This document shows, piece after piece, positions 24,026 to 31,769 of a stretch of 41,858 nucleotides of DNA. The notes under the pieces were generated by a model that saw only the letters and a program-made list of their open reading frames with translations, searched no databases and was not told where the DNA came from. The translations under genes and the position numbers were made by a program. The stretch's first letter is position 1, and every line of letters starts with the position of its first letter. This stretch comes from Chloroflexota bacterium (GTDB lineage: Bacteria > Chloroflexota > Dormibacteria > Dormibacterales > Dormibacteraceae). The DNA is taken from contig VBHB01000082.1 of the NCBI GenBank assembly GCA_005880315.1, positions 1 through 41,858 of the forward strand. Reading direction: 5' to 3'.

Positions 24026-25003
24026 ATGAGCTCGCAACCGGCGCTATCGATGCGATCTGTCGGATGGCCAAACCATTGGGTCAAGCGCCAAGCGCGAACC
24101 CTGCTTGCCTGGTCACTCCTCATTTTTCTGTTTCTCCTCACGACCGTCCTGTCCGAGACGTTTCGCTCGCCGGCGGTCGTGACCGAAACTTTCAAGGGCG
24201 CAACGTTTGTAGGCATGGCGGCGGCGGCCGAGTTCTTCGTCGTTGTTGCCGGTGGCATCGATCTGTCGATCGGCTCGGTCGCGACCATCAGCGGGATGGC
24301 TGCCGCGGTGCTCATGAACGGCCGCGATCAGAACATCCCACTGGCAGTGGCCGCGGCGCTTGGTGTCGGGCTTGTGGTGGGCGTGATCAACGGCCTGCTG
24401 GTCACCTGGGTGAAGATAACCCCCTTCGTCGCGACCTTTGGCATGCTCTACGTCCTTCAAGGCGTTGCCTACTCCTACAGCGTCAATCCAGTCGGCCAGG
24501 CGGCACCGACCTTCTACAACCTCTACGAGGACTCGATCGCCGGTGTGCCCGTCCTGCTACTGGTGATGGTCGGGTTCTGGGGGATCTGCTGGTACGTCGC
24601 AACACAGACGGCGTTCGGGAAACACCTGTACGCGGTGGGCGGAGAGAGCGGGGCGGCTCGCCTGGCGGGCGTTCGTACCACCCGCGTCAGCTTTGCCTCA
24701 TATGTGATCTGCTCTGTGGTCGCCGCCGCGGCGGGCCTGCTCGAACTGACGCAGACCTACGTCGGCACCCCTGACCTTGGCGCCACACTCCTGCTGACTA
24801 CGATCACGGCGGTGGTGATCGGGGGTGTCAGCCTGTTTGGCGGTCAGGGATCGGTGATCGGCGTGCTCGGCGGCTCGCTGGTCCTGGCCTTCCTTGGCCA
24901 GTTCTTCGATAGCGTCCAGGTCAACGCTTTCTTTCAGCAACTTATCGAGGGCCTGATCATCCTGGCGCTCCTGGGCATCTACCGTCAGCGAGTCAAGAGG
25001 TAG
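24026..25003 (+). CDS. Sugar-type ABC transporter permease 2 (RbsC family)
   Basis: 325 residues with the same family motifs as permease 1 (VAGGIDLSIGSVATISG, INGLLVTWVKITPFVATFGM, YAVGGESGAARLAGV, TAVVIGGVSLFGGQGSVIG) but a different sequence, so it is an old paralogue rather than a duplication. About eight membrane helices. The following hydrolase frame begins within 100 bases. Confidence 0.92.
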   Translation: MSSQPALSMRSVGWPNHWVKRQARTLLAWSLLIFLFLLTTVLSETFRSPAVVTETFKGATFVGMAAAAEFFVVVAGGIDLSIGSVATISGMAAAVLMNGRDQNIPLAVAAALGVGLVVGVINGLLVTWVKITPFVATFGMLYVLQGVAYSYSVNPVGQAAPTFYNLYEDSIAGVPVLLLVMVGFWGICWYVATQTAFGKHLYAVGGESGAARLAGVRTTRVSFASYVICSVVAAAAGLLELTQTYVGTPDLGATLLLTTITAVVIGGVSLFGGQGSVIGVLGGSLVLAFLGQFFDSVQVNAFFQQLIEGLIILALLGIYRQRVKR

Positions 25004-25104
25004 CGACGAACAAGCGCAAGGCAGGTAAGGACGAGTCGCCGCTCTATCTGGCCGAGTGCACGCTACTCGAGGTCGAGGCACATCTCGAGCGAAGCGCGAA
25101 GGTT

Positions 25105-25818
25105 GTGATCCCAGTAGGTTCGACAGAGCAGCATGGACCGCATTCGCCGTACGGCACCGACGCGATCCTCGCAAGCGAGGTTGCGGCCCGGCTCTCGCGG
25201 CGAATCGGAGCACTCGTTGCGCCGCCTTTCTCGTACGGGTTATCCGGTGATCACAAGGGCTATCCAGGCATTCCGTTCCTCAAGGCTAAGACGATGATTG
25301 ACTTCGTCCAGGACGTGGTCATGTCGCTGGCCGAAGGTGGATTCCGCGAGATTATCCTGGTGAACGGTCACTACACGAACGTGATCGTGCTCTCCGCAGC
25401 TCTGATGGAAATCGGCGAGAAGCTGCCCAAAGGGACGATCGCGTTTCCGTTTAACTACTGGGACGCACTGCCTCCGGATCAACTGGCGAAGTACCTCAGC
25501 TCGGAGGTTGGCCTCCACGCGAACGTCGGCGAGACGTCTGCCGTGATGGCGATTGATCCGTCACTCGTCAAGCTCGAGCATGCCGTCCGCGAGTATCCGG
25601 AGTTTCCAGTGGAACCATCACCTGCCATGGTTTCAGCTTATTTCTTCTCCGCTCTAGGAACGCTGCCGAGGGCAAGTCGATCCGGTGTCTGGGGAGATCC
25701 ATCGCAATCCTCTGCGGAGCGGGGCCGCGAGTATCTCGACCAAATCGAAGAGGCCTGCGTCCGCTTCGTTGAGAACGTGGAGGCGACGTTCAGAGCTTTT
25801 CCGGAGGATACGAAATGA
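25105..25818 (+). CDS. Creatininase-family metal-dependent amidohydrolase
   Basis: 237 residues from GTG 25105. Metal-ligand motif GSTEQHGPHSPYGTDA (E8, H10, D19), then LVNGHYTN and GLHANVGETS, the family signature. Relatives open creatinine, cleave formamides in riboflavin/F420 pathways or mycofactocin precursor. Similarity clearly continues upstream in frame (LYLAECTLLEVEAHLERS, like the usual N-terminal helix) but there is no ATG, GTG or TTG between the stop at 24910 and 25105; CTG at 25048 is the only near-standard choice. The TGA overlaps the next ATG. Confidence 0.85.
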   Translation: MIPVGSTEQHGPHSPYGTDAILASEVAARLSRRIGALVAPPFSYGLSGDHKGYPGIPFLKAKTMIDFVQDVVMSLAEGGFREIILVNGHYTNVIVLSAALMEIGEKLPKGTIAFPFNYWDALPPDQLAKYLSSEVGLHANVGETSAVMAIDPSLVKLEHAVREYPEFPVEPSPAMVSAYFFSALGTLPRASRSGVWGDPSQSSAERGREYLDQIEEACVRFVENVEATFRAFPEDTK

Positions 25819-25994
25819 ACGAGCAGACAGTTTCTGCGTGGGCGCGAATGCTTCGGGTCGAGCTGCCTGACGACCGAATCGAGACAGTCACGGCACAGCT
25901 CGAAGGCCAGATCGCGCAGGGGGGAGGCTTGCCTGCCGATGACGTCGAGGAGATCGAACCCGCGACGGTTTTCGAGCCAGAGTGGCGCGAATGA
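25815..25994 (+). CDS. AtzG-like small subunit (DUF4089/GatC-like), 59 aa
   Basis: A 59-residue acidic protein. The ATG overlaps the creatininase TGA (ATGA) and the TGA overlaps the amidase ATG (ATGA), so it is coupled on both sides. The pattern of a first helix (VSAWARMLRVELP), a second helix (DRIETVTAQLEGQ) and a C-terminal EIEPATVF fits AtzG, the small partner of the amidase AtzE, and more distantly GatC. It probably stabilises or caps the downstream amidase. Confidence 0.7.
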   Translation: MNEQTVSAWARMLRVELPDDRIETVTAQLEGQIAQGGGLPADDVEEIEPATVFEPEWRE

Positions 25995-27394
25995 CGCCGG
26001 CCCCCTGGGCGCTCGACATGGTCGAGGCCGCGGAGCTGATCAGAAGGAAGCAGCTGAAGCCCTCTGAGTTGGCCGACTCGGTTCTCGACCGGTGGCGAGC
26101 CGTCGAACCGTTGATCCACGCCTTCGTCTCGGTCGACGAGGACCGTGTGCGGCGGGACGCCAAGGCTCAGGATGGGCGTTCAGGTGGTCCGCTCCACGGA
26201 ATTCCGGTCGCGATCAAGGACATTTTCGACGTAGCAGGTTGGACGACCGGCTGCGGATCAAAGGCGATGAGTGATGCGCCGCCGGCTCGCAACGATTCAG
26301 CCGCTGTCGCCAGGCTGAGGGCGGCGGGCGCGATCGTCCTCGGGAAAACGACCACACACGAGCTTGCGTGTGGTGTGTACACGCCGCCCACAAGAAATCC
26401 GTGGGACCTCGAGCGGAGCGCCGGTGGATCGAGTGGCGGCACCGGTGCAGCCGTCGCGGCTCGAATCGCGCCCGGCGGGATCGGATCGGACACCGGAGGC
26501 TCGATTCGAATTCCTGCGTCCCACTGCGGACTCGTTGGCATAAAACCCACCTATGGCCGCGTAAGCCGGGCTGGCGCTATGGCGCTCAGCTGGTCGCTGG
26601 ACCATGTCGGCACGCTCACCCGCACAGTCGCCGACGGTGCCTTGATGCTATCGGTCCTGGCCGGCCCTGATCCGGCGGACCCAACGACGCTCGGGCGCCC
26701 GCCAGCGCCACGAGCCCACATCTCCGATGAAGGGCTCCGCGGGATGCGGATCTCCGTGCTGAGCGGAAGCCCTTTCGATCGAATTGAAGACGACATGAGT
26801 GCCGCGCTCGGCAGGGTGACGGCACACCTTGAAGCCGCCGGAGCGGAAGTGACCGAGGCGAGGCTGTCTGAGCTGCAAGCTGGGCTGGCCGCAGAGTTTT
26901 CGATTGTGGCGGCCGAGGCAGCTTCGTACCACGAAGCCCGCATCGCAGGCCGGGCGAGTTTGATCGGCGAGGACGTCCGTGGTCTTCTTGAAACCGGCCT
27001 TCTCCTGCCGGCCGCTGTCTACCTGCGAGCGCAGAAAACGCGCCGCGTCATTCAAGAGGCGTTCAGACGGTTGTTCACCGAACGCCGGCTGGATGCGGTG
27101 ATTGCGCCTACGGTTCCGGCCAAGGCGCAATTGGCCGACCAGCTGGACTTTCAGCTCGGTGGACAGTCCGAATCGGTCACTCAAGCGCTGGTTCGAACCA
27201 CGGCGCCATTCAATCTCTCTGGATTGCCGACGGTGGCCGTGCCCGCCGGAATTGGAGTATTCGGGCTTCCGACCAGCGTGCAGATCGCTGCTCGGCCGTT
27301 CGGTGAGGAGACCGCGTTGCGTGTCGCGCTGGCGGTCGAGCGCGCCGCCGGTCCGGTCGGTATGCCGGACCTCCAGGAGCGACCAGGAAAATGA
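25991..27394 (+). CDS. Amidase-signature hydrolase (AtzE/GatA-like)
   Basis: 467 residues. Catalytic triad of the amidase signature family: Lys76 (IPVAIKD), cis-Ser147 (GGSSGG) and nucleophile Ser171 (SDTGGSIR), with the expected 24-residue spacing between the serines. GIKPTYGRVSR is also typical. With its own AtzG-like partner it resembles AtzE, which hydrolyses 1-carboxybiuret in cyanuric acid breakdown, but other amides are possible. Translated from the ATGA overlap; a GTG nine bases upstream is less likely. Confidence 0.9.
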   Translation: MTPAPWALDMVEAAELIRRKQLKPSELADSVLDRWRAVEPLIHAFVSVDEDRVRRDAKAQDGRSGGPLHGIPVAIKDIFDVAGWTTGCGSKAMSDAPPARNDSAAVARLRAAGAIVLGKTTTHELACGVYTPPTRNPWDLERSAGGSSGGTGAAVAARIAPGGIGSDTGGSIRIPASHCGLVGIKPTYGRVSRAGAMALSWSLDHVGTLTRTVADGALMLSVLAGPDPADPTTLGRPPAPRAHISDEGLRGMRISVLSGSPFDRIEDDMSAALGRVTAHLEAAGAEVTEARLSELQAGLAAEFSIVAAEAASYHEARIAGRASLIGEDVRGLLETGLLLPAAVYLRAQKTRRVIQEAFRRLFTERRLDAVIAPTVPAKAQLADQLDFQLGGQSESVTQALVRTTAPFNLSGLPTVAVPAGIGVFGLPTSVQIAARPFGEETALRVALAVERAAGPVGMPDLQERPGK

Positions 27395-27412
27395 AGAGCT
27401 AGGAGAGAGGCG

Positions 27413-27802
27413 ATGGAACGTGTGTATCTCGAACCGCTTGGCATCGCGGGGGCACCCGAGCCCTACAGCCACGCGATCCGCTGCGGCAACACGATCTATA
27501 TCGCCGGACAGGTCGCCTTTGACGAATCGAATCGCGTGGTTGGGGTAGGTGATGCTCGGAAGCAGGCTGAACGGGTCTGGCACAACATCCGGCTCGCGGT
27601 CGAGGCAGCGGGAGGCAAGGTCACCGACATCGTGAAGATCACCGTCTTTCTGAAGGACATTCGTCACGCTGGGGATGAGATCGCAGTCAGGGGTGCGCTC
27701 TTCAAGAAGGGTAGATATCCGATCTGCACGCAGGTGCAAGTCGCTAACCTCGGTTTGCCCGATTTGCTCATGGAGGTCGATGCTATCGCCGTCCTCGAAT
27801 AG
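27413..27802 (+). CDS. RidA/YjgF/Rid-family protein lacking the catalytic arginine
   Basis: 129 residues, full family length: GAPEPYSHAIRCGNTIYIAGQVAFD, then RVWHNIRLAVEAAGG, DIVKITVFL and a C-terminal MEVDAIAVL. GGAGAG precedes the ATG. Position 105, which is Arg in imine deaminases (P-x-R-T), is Cys here (PICTQV). It may bind a different substrate or act on ureido/carbamate-type intermediates, as RutC-like proteins do in pyrimidine breakdown. Last gene of the ABC-creatininase-amidase operon. Confidence 0.9.
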   Translation: MERVYLEPLGIAGAPEPYSHAIRCGNTIYIAGQVAFDESNRVVGVGDARKQAERVWHNIRLAVEAAGGKVTDIVKITVFLKDIRHAGDEIAVRGALFKKGRYPICTQVQVANLGLPDLLMEVDAIAVLE

Positions 27803-27852
27803 ACACAGACACACGCAAGCCGCGGATTCTCGATGAAGGCCCGAGATCAGGG

Positions 27853-27946
27853 GCAACGTTGTCGGCGTTGCGGGAGACGCTGCGGAGTATCAGGACGTCA
27901 AGAGGGCCCCTGACGGGGCGAGCGGTGCGAAACCGCCCGAGGTCAG
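27853..27946 (+). other. Hairpin-rich non-coding stretch, possible structured RNA
   Basis: After the RidA stop. Stems seen: GCAACG/CGTTGC (27853-27858 with 27866-27871); GCGGT-GCGAA-ACCGC (27922-27936) inside CTGAC/GTCAG (27910-27914 with 27942-27946). An alternative GCCCC-TGAC-GGGGC (27906-27919) is mutually exclusive with the outer stem. Purine-rich single strands (CAGAAGGAAAACGCG) follow. No known RNA family was recognised. It could be a terminator region, an RNA fragment or chance in GC-rich DNA. Confidence 0.35.
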
Positions 27947-28095
27947 AAGGAAAACGCGCATTACGGAGACGAGGCGGGGCGTTGGGTCGCGACCAGGCGA
28001 TTACCGGTGCCACCATAGGCAACGCGAAGGCTGGAGAAAATCTATGCTGCACCGCTACGCAGGCGAGTGGCGCATTGCGTTGGACTGCTGACTGC

Positions 28096-28242
28096 GCCCT
28101 TCGAACAGCAACGCCGGCGCTAAACAGTGGCAAACGGCGGCACCCAGCAGCGCTGTACGAATTCGAGTCGCGATATCTGAACGGGCCGTGGGGATCTGTT
28201 AACCGCAAGGTTCAGGGTTCGAATCCCTGGTCCGGAGCCAAA
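28096..28242 (+). repeat. tRNA-Asn 3'-half remnant, copy 3, with upstream flank
   Basis: The core 28196-28240 (anticodon loop CTGTTAA to CCA) plus two bases is identical to copy 1. The ~100 bases before it match the flank of copy 2. The 5' anticodon stem is again missing (GGGAT does not pair with CCGCA), so no functional tRNA. All three copies point the same way. Confidence 0.7.
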
Positions 28243-28513
28243 TCTTGACTTTGCATCGGCCTGAGCTCAGGACGATGCATGTAACGACGATGATCCGAGC
28301 CTGTCGTGGAACCGTCTCCACATCAAGAGAATAGATTTGACGGCTTTGGTCAGTCGGATTAGCGTTTCCATTGGAAGCCGGTGCAGTACGACTCAACGTG
28401 AGCGATCCTCGTCCTTGCCCTTGTTTCCGCGCCGGGGTGACATGGTCGATTCGTCGAGGACGTTTTCGGGACGCATCTGCACGGCAAGATCGGCTCACCT
28501 CGGAGGTAGAAGC

Positions 28514-28903
28514 GTGAAAGGTCTAGTGGTCGTGATCAGTCTCATGGTGGCCATGTTTGCTACATCGACCGCCGCGATGGCCAGCGAAGGAGCTGCCACT
28601 CAGTACAAGGCCAGCTTCCAGGCTCCGATGCCTGACGGCGGTTTCTCCCAATGGACTTGTTCGGGAGTGCACGTTGTCAATAGCGTCAGTATCAAAGACA
28701 GCGAGATATGCACTATTACGGGAGATACAAGCGGTCTCGTTGCCGGCACTTATGTCGGAAACCCGACTGCTAACGTCCCGCCGTTTGGAGAAGTCCCTTG
28801 GTTTTCGGATTTCGATGGCGTAACGGCCACGAGGTTCAAGGCAATCATTGTCGAGAACCCTGACGGGACCTTCACCCAACACATACTCGCCTACTACAAC
28901 TGA
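28514..28903 (+). CDS. Small secreted protein of unknown function
   Basis: 129 residues from GTG 28514, chosen because GGAGGT lies six bases upstream and a complete signal peptide follows (MKGLVVVISLMVAMFATSTA, cleavage after AMA). The mature part has two cysteines (C49, C66) that could form a disulfide and many aromatic residues and glycines, suggesting a small beta-rich extracellular domain. No family recognised. It follows the third tRNA-like remnant and converges with the secreted amidase gene. Confidence 0.7.
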   Translation: MKGLVVVISLMVAMFATSTAAMASEGAATQYKASFQAPMPDGGFSQWTCSGVHVVNSVSIKDSEICTITGDTSGLVAGTYVGNPTANVPPFGEVPWFSDFDGVTATRFKAIIVENPDGTFTQHILAYYN

Positions 28904-28972
28904 CCAAGGCTCGGAGGTGCTGGGCTTCGATGTGATGGTCGACCAGCGCAACCGAGTCAAAGAAACGAACGA

Positions 28973-28994
28973 GCCGCGGCCGAGAGGCCGCGGC
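28973..28994 (-). terminator. Rho-independent terminator of the secreted amidase gene
   Basis: GCCGCGGCC-GAGA-GGCCGCGGC, a perfect 9-bp stem with tetraloop, 19 bases after the amidase stop. On the minus strand it is followed by TCGTTCGTTTCTTT, a U-rich tail. It may also stop the convergent plus-strand gene, though no T tract lies on that side. Confidence 0.75.
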
Positions 28995-29012
28995 CCGCTC
29001 ATCGCGAAAGCG

Positions 29013-30788
29013 CTAGACGTTGTGCGGCTTCTTCCGGGCCGGGTCAGCCGGCGCCATCGGAGACTTGGGATGTGGCTTGGTCAGTGTCGGACCCTGGATG
29101 TTGTTGGAGGGCAGTGTCTGAGCGAAAGTCGGAAGGTTGTTGGGGTTGACTCGCCACTTGTTGAAGGCCTCCCAACCTGAAGCGAGCTTGATCAGCTTCG
29201 GCTCGCTGAATGCTGTGCCGAAGAAACTGAGGCCCATCGGAGCGCCGTCAACGCTCGTCGCCGGAACCTGAATGATCGGATAACCGCCCGCCGCGGCGAT
29301 GCTCGACGTGCCGAAGAAGAAGCGGTCGCCGAAAAGCAGGTCGGTCGCCCAGGCCGGGTTGTCCGTGGCCGAAACGATGGCGTCGAGGTGCTGGCTCGAG
29401 AGCGCGGCATCGACGTTCTGCTGAGCGTATGCCTGGTCGGCCGCCAATGCCTGGTTGTAGGTCACGCCGCCGAAGGCCGGCTGTGGGTCGTTCGGGCCCG
29501 GCGCCATGCTGTTGCAGAGATCGAAAATGTCCTGGTTGAAGAATGGCATCTCACGCGAAGCGTTGGCGTTGTTGAAGTCGATCAGGGTTTGCAGCGTTCC
29601 GCCTGCAGCCGGCACGTTGGTCCGCGTGCTGAGGTAATTCTTCACGTCGTTTCTGAATTCGAAACACAGCACTTCGAACTCGCCGGAACCGCCGAAGAAA
29701 TTGAAGGTCGTCGTGCTATCCAGGTCGATGACCGTGGCGCCGGCCGCAGTCAGCTGATCGAACGCGGCCTCATATGCATCCGTGACCTTCGCGGGTGTCG
29801 GAGCAAGCGGATCGAAGCCGCCGAGCCCCTGTCGAGTCAGACCCAGCGTCGCTCCCTTGAGCCCGTTCTTGTCAAGGAACTTCGTGTAATCGGTCGGGAT
29901 GTTGGGCCGCGTCTTGCCGGTGCCCTGCCAGCCCAGCGGCACTCCGCCAGTGGCGGCATCTCGGCCGTCAAACGTGGGGCTTTGAATCACGCCGAGCGTC
30001 ATCGCGGCATCGGCCACCGTGCGCGCGTGGACGCCAACGGTGTCCTGCGTGTGCGAGATCGGCACTACACCGGCGCGACTGGTAAGGCCGATGGTCGGCT
30101 TCAAGCCAACTACGCCGTTCACGTTCCCGGGGCAGACCACGCTGCCGTCGGTTTCAGTGCCCAGCGAGACCGCAGCGAAGTTGGCCGAAGCCGCCGCGCC
30201 GGATCCAGAGCTGGACCCACATGCGTTGCGGTTGATTCCGTAGGGATTGTTGGTCTCGCCGCCGACGCCGGACCATCCACTGCTCGACTCGAACGAGCGG
30301 AAGTTGGCCCACTCGGAAAGGTTTGTCTTGCCGAGAATCACGGCCCCATTCGCGCGCAGGTTTGCCGCCACAGTCGAGTCTCGAGCCGCAGGCGCACCGA
30401 AAAGCGCGAACGAGCCGGCGGTCGTCTGCATCTTGTCGCCCGTGTCGATGTTGGCTTTGAGCAGAACCGGAATGCCCATCAACGGCCCGAGATTCTTGCC
30501 GGCGGCTCGTGCCTGGTCGGCGGCCTTGGCCATCGACAGAGCATCCGGGTTGAGCTCGATGACCGCGTTGACACCAGGCCCTTCACGGTCGAGATCCTGG
30601 ATCCTGTTGATGTAATAGTTGGTCAGCCCAACTGAACTGAGCTGGCCCGACGCCATCAATGATTGAAACTGCGAGATCGTGAACTCGTTGAATTGCGTCG
30701 GCGCCGAACTCGTGCCCGCCGTCGCTGACCCCATCGCCGAGGCCGCAAGCGAAAGAGCCGCGGCAGCAATCAACACTCGCATTCGCAT
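29013..30788 (-). CDS. Secreted amidase-signature hydrolase
   Basis: 591 residues from ATG 30788, which has GGAGGAG nine bases upstream. N-terminal signal peptide (MRMRVLIAAAALSLAASAMG, cleavage after SATA or similar). The amidase core has Lys111 (GIPVLLKAN), cis-Ser192 and nucleophile Ser216 (ETDGSV) with 24-residue spacing. SRAGVVPISHTQDTVG is close to the peptide-amidase/AmiC-like subgroup. Longer than the cytoplasmic amidase because of inserts between ~330 and 480 and a Pro/Lys-rich tail. Probably releases ammonia from extracellular amides or peptides. Confidence 0.9.
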   Translation of the reverse strand: MRMRVLIAAAALSLAASAMGSATAGTSSAPTQFNEFTISQFQSLMASGQLSSVGLTNYYINRIQDLDREGPGVNAVIELNPDALSMAKAADQARAAGKNLGPLMGIPVLLKANIDTGDKMQTTAGSFALFGAPAARDSTVAANLRANGAVILGKTNLSEWANFRSFESSSGWSGVGGETNNPYGINRNACGSSSGSGAAASANFAAVSLGTETDGSVVCPGNVNGVVGLKPTIGLTSRAGVVPISHTQDTVGVHARTVADAAMTLGVIQSPTFDGRDAATGGVPLGWQGTGKTRPNIPTDYTKFLDKNGLKGATLGLTRQGLGGFDPLAPTPAKVTDAYEAAFDQLTAAGATVIDLDSTTTFNFFGGSGEFEVLCFEFRNDVKNYLSTRTNVPAAGGTLQTLIDFNNANASREMPFFNQDIFDLCNSMAPGPNDPQPAFGGVTYNQALAADQAYAQQNVDAALSSQHLDAIVSATDNPAWATDLLFGDRFFFGTSSIAAAGGYPIIQVPATSVDGAPMGLSFFGTAFSEPKLIKLASGWEAFNKWRVNPNNLPTFAQTLPSNNIQGPTLTKPHPKSPMAPADPARKKPHNV

Positions 30789-30987
30789 AGTCACCACTCC
30801 TCCAATGCCAATGCGCCAGCCCCCCAGCCAGCAGTAAGGGCAGGTTTATCACTTTCACACCGAAATGCAAATAGGCGGTCAGCTGCACCTGGAAAGCCGG
30901 CTCAGCCCGCCGATTCATCGTGGATACTTAGGTGGCCGCTTCACGGCTGACGACGTACATGGAGGTTGGACTTGTGAGTGAGGCACC

Positions 30988-31761
30988 ATGGCGCTTCTGC
31001 AGGATCTAATCCGCTCGATCGCCGACGGCATGGTCGAGGTGATCGACCTCACCGCCCCTCTCTCTGAAAAGACGCCGATCATCCAGCTGCCGGCGCCGTT
31101 TGCCAACACCAGGCGCTTCGAGCTGACGCAGATCAGCCGCTACGACGAGCGCGGACCTGCGTGGTACTGGAACGACATCTCAACCGGCGAGCATGTGGGC
31201 ACGCATTTCGATGCACCGATCCACTGGGTGACCGGTCGAGAAGGAAAGGACGTCTCCCAGGTGCCGGCGCGTCAACTGATCGCTCCGGCCGCGGTCATCG
31301 ACAAGTCCCAGGAGTGCTCGGCGAACCCCGACTTCCTGCTTCAGGTCTCCGATGTCGAGGTGTGGGAGCGCGAACATGGACCGCTGCCGGAGGGAGGGTG
31401 GCTCCTCTACCGTACGGGCTGGGACGCCCGGGCAGATGACCAGCGGCGTTTCCTGAACGCCGATGACACAGGGCCCCACACTCCGGGCATCTCGGTCGAG
31501 TGCGCAAAGTGGCTGGCCGCGGAGGCACCGGTCATCGGGGTCGGCGTGGAGACCGTCGGCACCGACGCCGGAAAGGCGCACAGTTTTGATCCCGCCTTTC
31601 CATGCCACGCCTTTCTGCTGGGTGCCGGCAAGTACGGACTCACGCAGCTCGCCAACCTGGCCAGCCTCCCCCCGACGGGAGCCGTCGTAATTGCGGGGCC
31701 GCTGCCCATCACGCGTGGTTCCGGCAGCCCGGCGCGCGTGCTCGCACTGGTCGAACGGTAA
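30988..31761 (+). CDS. Cyclase-family metal-dependent hydrolase (kynurenine formamidase/isatin hydrolase-like)
   Basis: 257 residues. The metal motif HxGTHxDxPxH is complete (HVGTHFDAPIH, 69-79; H69, H73, D75, H79). VIDLTAPLSEKTP near the start and GVGVETVGTDAG near residues 185-200 are also characteristic. Members open formylkynurenine, isatin and other cyclic or N-acyl amides using Mn or Zn. It stands eight bases before a ThDP decarboxylase, so its product may be an alpha-keto acid. Likely first gene of the long plus-strand block. Confidence 0.88.
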   Translation: MALLQDLIRSIADGMVEVIDLTAPLSEKTPIIQLPAPFANTRRFELTQISRYDERGPAWYWNDISTGEHVGTHFDAPIHWVTGREGKDVSQVPARQLIAPAAVIDKSQECSANPDFLLQVSDVEVWEREHGPLPEGGWLLYRTGWDARADDQRRFLNADDTGPHTPGISVECAKWLAAEAPVIGVGVETVGTDAGKAHSFDPAFPCHAFLLGAGKYGLTQLANLASLPPTGAVVIAGPLPITRGSGSPARVLALVER

Positions 31762-31769
31762 AGCCCCCG

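Noticed and set aside
27841-28100. Group II intron fragment
   Set aside because: Hairpins with purine loops were suggestive, but no domain V signature, intron boundary or reverse transcriptase is present.
27859-28248. Plus-strand frame of 129 codons before the small secreted protein
   Set aside because: It is Arg-rich without family features and runs straight through the tRNA-like repeat, so it is chance reading of non-coding DNA.
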